The position numbers and the translations under genes were made by a program. Shown piece by piece: positions 7,451 to 11,054 of a stretch of DNA of 11,054 nt (position 1 is its first letter; each line of letters begins with the position of its first letter). Below the pieces are notes generated by a model. That model had not been told where the DNA came from. It made no database searches and saw nothing but the letters and a program-made list of their open reading frames with translations. Source of the DNA: Erysipelotrichaceae bacterium (GTDB lineage: Bacteria > Bacillota_I > Bacilli_A > Erysipelotrichales > Coprobacillaceae); NCBI GenBank assembly GCA_021202205.1, contig JAJQDJ010000107.1, forward strand, positions 1 to 11,054, written 5' to 3'.

Positions 7451-8250
7451 TACTTCACCTTCATTATTTTATCTTCATAATTAATACTTTCAGCTCCTAT
7501 TATATCAAATTCTTTCTGATTTGTAATAAGAACAGGTGTTTCTGTTGATAATCCTTCTTTCTTAATCATATCTAAATCAATTTGTACTAATGGTTGACCA
7601 ACTGTTACTGTTTGTTCATTTTCAACGAATAATTCAAAAGGTTTACCTTCTAAATTCACTGTATCTAAACCAATATGAATAAGTATTTCGTTGCCATCAT
7701 CACTCATTAAACCAATCGCATGTTTTGTAGGGAATACCAAAGTTACTTGTCCATTAACAGGTGATTTTAATAAACCATCAATAGGGATTATGACAACGCC
7801 ATCACCCATAGCTTTTGAAGCAAACATTGGATCACTGCATGCACTAATAGGTTTCATTTCGCCTTTTAAAGGTGCATAGATAACATTACTTTCAACTTCT
7901 TTAGTAGTCACTGCTAATTTCTTATTCTCTTCAGGAGTAATAAATCTTTTATATAACACCATTGTTACAATGAATGCAACGATAATTGAAATACCCATAC
8001 CAATAAAGTAATTTCCCCAACTCTGTGGTGCAATTGAAATAAAACCAGGAAGGCCTGCAGTACCTAAAGCAACAGCTAAAGTATTCGTTGCAGCAATATA
8101 AGCACTACCGCAAGCTGAACCAATCATAGCACCATAGAAAGGATAACGTAATTTTAAAGTGACACCAAACATGGCGGGTTCCGTAATACCTAAGAATGCT
8201 GAAATACCTGAGGCTGAACAAATAGATTTGATTTTTTGTCCCTTGTACAA
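7450..8250 (-). CDS. scrA fragment 3: end of EIIC plus EIIA domain
   Basis: The family sequence begins at KIKSICSASGISAF; the upstream TTG at 8250 is not a credible start and has no ribosome site. GITEPAMFG is the EIIC signature loop. Residues from about 135 to 255 form a glucose-type EIIA domain with H177 (KHAIGL) and the phosphorylated H192 (ILIHIGLDTV), spaced 15 apart as H75 and H90 are in E. coli EIIA-Glc. Its TAA overlaps the ATG of the hydrolase. Confidence 0.65.
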   Translation of the reverse strand: MYKGQKIKSICSASGISAFLGITEPAMFGVTLKLRYPFYGAMIGSACGSAYIAATNTLAVALGTAGLPGFISIAPQSWGNYFIGMGISIIVAFIVTMVLYKRFITPEENKKLAVTTKEVESNVIYAPLKGEMKPISACSDPMFASKAMGDGVVIIPIDGLLKSPVNGQVTLVFPTKHAIGLMSDDGNEILIHIGLDTVNLEGKPFELFVENEQTVTVGQPLVQIDLDMIKKEGLSTETPVLITNQKEFDIIGAESINYEDKIMKVK

Positions 8251-8867
8251 ATTAGTACAGCCATAACGGCTGCCCCTTGAGCAACGTTATTCATAGCTGC
8301 AGTAGGGAAAATAAATGATCCACCAGTTGTTTCAGCTGCTGCAATTAATTGTGTCTCTATCGCAATGAAACTATGATGCATACCTGTTAAACAAATTGGT
8401 GCATAGAATAAACCAAAGAGAGCACCACCTACAAATCCTAAAGAACTATAAACACATGTAATACCCTCAGCTAGTAAATCACCAGCAGTTCTTAAAATAG
8501 GACCAACTAAGATAAATGTTAGAAAACCTGTTACTAATACTGATAATAAAGGTGTTGATAAATTATCTAACCATGTAGGTGTAACTTTATGTAATCTTTT
8601 TTCAATATTGGCTAAAATCCAAGAAACAGCTAATACTGGTAAAACAGTTGCTTGATAACCAACAGCCTCAACAGATAATCCCAAAATATTCCAAACAGGT
8701 ATTTCTACACCAGTACCTCTTGAATAAGCACTTAATAAATCAGGATGTACCATAATCATACCCATAGCTGCCCCTAAATATGGATTTCCTCCAAACTTCT
8801 TAGTAGCACTAAAACCAATTAAAACAGGTAAAAACGTAAAGGCTGCATTAGAAAATATATTAATCAT
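8190..8867 (-). CDS. scrA fragment 2: central EIIC membrane domain (225 aa)
   Basis: Several hydrophobic segments of EIIC, including the family stretches FTFLPVLIGFSATKKFGGNP and YLGAAMGMIMVHPDLLSA and the loop CLTGMHHSFIAIE. Family sequence stops at TRDKK; the following SNLFVQPQVFQHS is out-of-frame tail. It has an ATG overlapping the upstream stop but no ribosome site of its own, so it would need coupling or frameshifting. Starting at its ATG it would miss the first EIIC helix. Confidence 0.65.
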   Translation of the reverse strand: MINIFSNAAFTFLPVLIGFSATKKFGGNPYLGAAMGMIMVHPDLLSAYSRGTGVEIPVWNILGLSVEAVGYQATVLPVLAVSWILANIEKRLHKVTPTWLDNLSTPLLSVLVTGFLTFILVGPILRTAGDLLAEGITCVYSSLGFVGGALFGLFYAPICLTGMHHSFIAIETQLIAAAETTGGSFIFPTAAMNNVAQGAAVMAVLICTRDKKSNLFVQPQVFQHS

Positions 8868-9319
8868 AGATGCAATGTCAGTAAAAAATCAATCACTGAT
8901 TTTCCAGCTACAAACAAACCTTCGGCAGTCAATACATTATAGATACCCATCAATAAACCACCAGCTACAATTGCAGGAATAATAGGAACAAAAATATCAC
9001 TTAATAATTTAACGCCTCGTTGAATAATAGATCCTTCTTCTTCACTTTCTACAGTTCTATCATTCTCCTCTAAACCTAGAATCTTTTTCACTTCATCACA
9101 AACCAAATTCACCAAACCAGAACCTAAAATAATCTGATATTGATTTCCTGATTTAAATACACCTTTAACTTCAGGAATATCTGTTAATTTTTCTTCATCA
9201 ATTAAATCATAATTCTTTAATGTCAAACGCAATCTTGTTGCACAATGCATAGCACTTGTAATATTACTTTCACCACCAACATTTTTAATAATGTCTTTAG
9301 CTATCTTGTTGTAATCCAT
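8864..9319 (-). CDS. scrA fragment 1: EIIB domain plus start of EIIC (151 aa)
   Basis: Residues 1-85 form a complete EIIB domain of the glucose/sucrose superfamily, with the phosphorylated cysteine C26 in HCATRLR. A short charged linker (EENDRTVESEEEG) leads into the first EIIC helix, FVPIIPAIVAGGLLMGIYNV (113-132). After GKSVIDF the frame leaves the family sequence and ends as LLTLHL. Its TGA overlaps the ATG of the next fragment (ATGA). AAGGAGGAG before the ATG at 9319 is the strongest ribosome site in the window. Confidence 0.75.
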   Translation of the reverse strand: MDYNKIAKDIIKNVGGESNITSAMHCATRLRLTLKNYDLIDEEKLTDIPEVKGVFKSGNQYQIILGSGLVNLVCDEVKKILGLEENDRTVESEEEGSIIQRGVKLLSDIFVPIIPAIVAGGLLMGIYNVLTAEGLFVAGKSVIDFLLTLHL

Positions 9320-9326
9320 ACCGTTT

Positions 9327-9335
9327 CTCCTCCTT
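9327..9335 (-). promoter_or_regulatory. ribosome binding site of the PTS permease
   Basis: AAGGAGGAG on the minus strand, seven bases before the ATG at 9319. It is close to the full anti-Shine-Dalgarno complement and predicts strong translation. Confidence 0.8.
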
Positions 9336-9340
9336 CTAAT

Positions 9341-9356
9341 ATGGTATCGGTTCCAT
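9341..9356. promoter_or_regulatory. operator O1, overlapping the scrA transcription start
   Basis: Plus strand ATGGTATCGGTTCCAT, an imperfect palindrome with a CG centre typical of LacI-family sites. It begins at about +1 of the promoter, where bound repressor would block initiation. It shares half-site ATGG(a/t)A(T/C)C with O2. Confidence 0.7.
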
Positions 9357-9362
9357 ATCTAT

Positions 9363-9391
9363 AATATATCACTGTTCTATGGTAGTGTCAA
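9363..9391 (-). promoter_or_regulatory. promoter of the scrA-scrB operon
   Basis: On the minus strand, perfect TTGACA (9391-9386), a 17-base spacer, then TATATT (9368-9363) preceded by TGa (extended -10). RNA start is near 9356. It lies between the two operators. Confidence 0.85.
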
Positions 9392-9399
9392 TACTTTTT

Positions 9400-9415
9400 A
9401 TGGAATCAATTCCAT
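9400..9415. promoter_or_regulatory. operator O2, upstream of the scrA -35
   Basis: Plus strand ATGGAATCAATTCCAT: ATGGAATC against its own complement differs only at the centre. Nine bases upstream of the -35 and 59 bases centre-to-centre from O1. Beyond it is a T7-A-T-A7 tract (9417-9432) that could bend DNA or act as an UP element. Confidence 0.7.
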
Positions 9416-9435
9416 ATTTTTTTATAAAAAAAGTA

Positions 9436-10431
9436 TTAAGATAATTTCTTAACACTTTCACCTTCCATAAAAACATATGAAACAACTTGTTTTTTTTCTA
9501 TTTCTTCACCATTAATGAGTTTTAATAAAGATTCGCCTGCAAAATATCCCGCATCTTCATTATCATACCTAACAGTTGTAATACTAGGAGAAACCAACTG
9601 CAAATATTCATAACCACCAAAACCAATCACCGAAATATCATCAGGTACATTTAAACCTCTATTTTTAATTTCTTTATAACATGCTAAGGCAATATTATCA
9701 GTTGCACATATAATTAATGTTGGCTGATGATTATTCAAATACTTTGAAACAATTCTTCCAGATGTTTCAAAGGTAAAATCTGTTTCCAAATATTGAACAT
9801 GATCAATACCAGAATCTTTTAATCCATCGATAACACCATTCTTACGTATAATACCAACAGCTTCATCTTTGGCATTAACTCCCATATAAACAATATCCTT
9901 ATGTCCCATCTTAGCACTATAACAACCCACATCATAGCCTGCTTGATAATCATTATATATAATCGAATAACCTTCTTTATATTCTTGACCTACAAAAATT
10001 ACAGGAATATCCAACTTCGAAACAATATCTTTATGTGCTTGTGTAATATCCGTTGCTAGTAATACAATACCATCTACATTTAATTTCCATAAATTTTCAA
10101 TAGATTTTACTTCTCTTAATTCATTATGATTAGTATTGATAATAAGTGGTGTATAACCATAATGTCTTACATATTCATCTAACATCATAATCATTCTCGC
10201 CGATGTTGTCGAATCCATAGTTGGTGTAATAATACCCATAACCATTGTTTGTTTCGCTTTCATTAATTGAGCCACTTGATTTGGCTCATAGTTATTCTCT
10301 TCAACGACTTTTCTAATCTTCTCTCTTGTTTCATCTTTAACGTAGCCACCATTAAAATAACGTGACACTGTTGTTTTACCTACACCTGCCATTTTTGCGA
10401 TATCACTCATTGTCAGTTTGTTTTTGCTCAT
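9436..10431 (-). CDS. scrR: LacI-family transcriptional regulator, probable sucrose operon repressor
   Basis: DNA-binding regulator of 331 residues, normal for LacI/GalR proteins. The helix-turn-helix is at 7-26 (TMSDIAKMAGVGKTTVSRYF). The hinge helix is at about 48-60 (YEPNQVAQLMKAK), with L56 at the usual minor-groove leucine position. Residues from about 64 form the periplasmic-binding-protein-like sugar domain, with motifs IICATDNIALACY and DDISVIGFGGYEY. Start ATG at 10431 follows GGTGAT at correct spacing. It lies directly upstream of the permease and hydrolase on the same strand; the two palindromes at 9341-9356 and 9400-9415 are its likely targets. The effector is not visible from sequence; sucrose or a sucrose-derived phosphate is inferred from the operon. 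I see no such palindrome at its own promoter. Confidence 0.88.
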   Translation of the reverse strand: MSKNKLTMSDIAKMAGVGKTTVSRYFNGGYVKDETREKIRKVVEENNYEPNQVAQLMKAKQTMVMGIITPTMDSTTSARMIMMLDEYVRHYGYTPLIINTNHNELREVKSIENLWKLNVDGIVLLATDITQAHKDIVSKLDIPVIFVGQEYKEGYSIIYNDYQAGYDVGCYSAKMGHKDIVYMGVNAKDEAVGIIRKNGVIDGLKDSGIDHVQYLETDFTFETSGRIVSKYLNNHQPTLIICATDNIALACYKEIKNRGLNVPDDISVIGFGGYEYLQLVSPSITTVRYDNEDAGYFAGESLLKLINGEEIEKKQVVSYVFMEGESVKKLS

Positions 10432-10449
10432 ATTATCACCACGACTATT

Positions 10450-10463
10450 ATTATATCAATCTT
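10450..10463 (-). promoter_or_regulatory. extended -10 promoter of the LacI-family gene
   Basis: On the minus strand TTGATATAATAATAG contains TGaTATAAT, a perfect extended -10 at 10455-10450. The -35 region (TTTAAT near 10478-10473) is poor. RNA would start near 10443, about 12 bases before the ATG. Confidence 0.55.
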
Positions 10464-10513
10464 CCTATAAAAATTAAAGAAAGATTCTTTGAATTTGTTA
10501 TGAATAGTTAATA

Positions 10514-11054
10514 TTATTCATCTTCTTGAATAATATCAATGGTTGAATATCTTTCATAATCAATACGTTTTGACAAAGCTAATTTTTTGTCCCAATTTTC
10601 TTGATAATGCTTCCTAAATAAACATGCATATAGTGTATCTAAAATATAATATATGGATTCATTAGATACAAAATGTCCAATTTTAGAATATAATTTTTCT
10701 CTTGTAGAAATAAAAAGATGACAATCAGTATATTGTATTAATGAGTTATCTCCTAAACTTGTTATGGAGATTGTATGAAATTGATATTTAGTTTTTAACT
10801 CTGCAACATCAAACAATTCAAATGTTTCTCCTGAATAGGAAACTAATATAATACAATCATCCTTTTCCATCATGTTTAAAACAAAATAGAATTCCTCAGG
10901 ATTTTCAACAATCTTAACTTTTTTATATAAAAATCTCATTTTATATGCAAAATCATAAGTAACAGCAGCTGTATTCGTAATGGCAAAAATATAAATATGA
11001 GGCAATGTCATTAAGTTAAGATTTGGTGACATTCCCCTTCTCAAAAATGAGAAG
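10514..11054 (-). CDS. SIS-domain protein, probable RpiR-family regulator (5' part outside window)
   Basis: The frame is open to the window edge, so the N-terminus is missing; the TTG at 11044 is unlikely to be the true start. The visible 179 residues are a sugar isomerase (SIS) domain, which binds phosphosugars: strand PHIYIFAITNTAAVTYDFAYK, then DDCIILVSYSGETFEL, whose S-Y-S-G-E-T loop contacts the sugar phosphate, then FHTISITSLGDNSL. In RpiR/YbbH-type regulators this domain follows an N-terminal helix-turn-helix; the layout YIFAI...DFAYKM fits that family better than free isomerases. It lies upstream of the scr genes on the same strand, with 82 bases before the LacI gene, which has its own -10. 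A role in sugar-phosphate sensing is inferred. A weak AAAGA/TCTTT hairpin followed by AATTTTT may end its transcript. Confidence 0.75.
   Translation of the reverse strand, partial: FSFLRRGMSPNLNLMTLPHIYIFAITNTAAVTYDFAYKMRFLYKKVKIVENPEEFYFVLNMMEKDDCIILVSYSGETFELFDVAELKTKYQFHTISITSLGDNSLIQYTDCHLFISTREKLYSKIGHFVSNESIYYILDTLYACLFRKHYQENWDKKLALSKRIDYERYSTIDIIQEDE

Larger units (their letters stand above)
7450..9319 (-). pseudogene. scrA: sucrose-type PTS permease EIIBCA, split by two -1 frame offsets
   Basis: Membrane transporter that imports sucrose while phosphorylating it to sucrose-6-phosphate. Phosphate would pass from HPr to EIIA, then EIIB, then the sugar. Domain order B-C-A and context (LacI regulator upstream, GH32 hydrolase coupled downstream) point to sucrose; trehalose-type permeases are similar. 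As sequenced it is in three frames (9319-8864, 8867-8190, and 8250-7450). Restoring one base at each of two runs of six (T6 at 8888-8883 and A6 at 8237-8232, minus-strand bases) gives one frame of 624 codons, a normal family length. The recovered joins read VIDFF(or L)TDIASMINIF and TRDKKIKSICSASG, with nothing missing. All active sites remain. I type it as pseudogene because it is not one open frame; sequencing error or recoding could mean it is functional. Confidence 0.85.

Noticed and set aside
7691..7879. Plus-strand frame opposite the EIIA domain
   Set aside because: Shadow frame; the opposite strand carries the active-site EIIA sequence.
9341..9356. CcpA cre site
   Set aside because: TGGAACCGATACCA partly fits a cre, but it shares half-sites with the second palindrome and so fits the local LacI-family regulator better; dual use cannot be excluded.
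10470..10500. Terminator of the SIS-domain gene
   Set aside because: Only a 5-bp A/T-rich stem (AAAGA/TCTTT) before AATTTTT; too weak to list as a terminator.

Overview
The window is AT-rich throughout (visibly about 30% GC), with strong AGGAGG- or GGTGAT-type Shine-Dalgarno sites, TTGACA / (TG)nTATAAT promoters and hairpin-plus-T-run terminators. Its gene content is typical of a fermentative low-GC Bacillota: PepP, an RlmI-like methyltransferase, PepF, and a LacI-regulated sucrose PTS. Protein style suggests a gut Erysipelotrichia/Coprobacillaceae-type organism, but that assignment is inference. I see no rRNA, tRNA, CRISPR array, complete insertion sequence or phage gene.

Left part (1-2411): an unrecognised 88-residue protein gene (minus) is preceded by a 160-base non-coding leader. 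This leader has a near-consensus promoter, a short early hairpin, and a long hairpin followed by a T run, so it looks like an attenuator or a small RNA. Upstream is a three-domain Xaa-Pro aminopeptidase (minus). It is divergent from a plus-strand pair, an RlmI-like rRNA m5C methyltransferase and oligoendopeptidase F. That pair is transcribed from a good promoter at 2360-2388 and ends at a terminator at 5362-5389. A small multi-spanning membrane protein (DUF2238/YjdF-like) follows and shares a bidirectional terminator with the convergent sucrose operon.

Right part (6060-11054, all minus): transcription order is a SIS-domain (RpiR-type) gene cut by the window edge, a LacI-family regulator (scrR-like), a sucrose-type PTS permease EIIBCA (scrA-like), then a GH32 sucrose-6-phosphate hydrolase (scrB-like). 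The permease would import and phosphorylate sucrose, the hydrolase would split sucrose-6-P into glucose-6-P and fructose, and the regulator would act at two near-palindromic operators flanking the permease promoter.

The most unusual feature is that the permease is split into three reading frames by two -1 frame offsets. Each lies at a run of exactly six identical bases. The first site reads U_UUU_UUA in frame, a classical -1 slippery heptamer. Restoring one base, or slipping back one base, at each site rebuilds a full-length protein of about 623 residues. Sequencing error, recent decay, reversible homopolymer variation and recoding are all possible; the sequence alone does not decide. I found no clear new multi-gene system.
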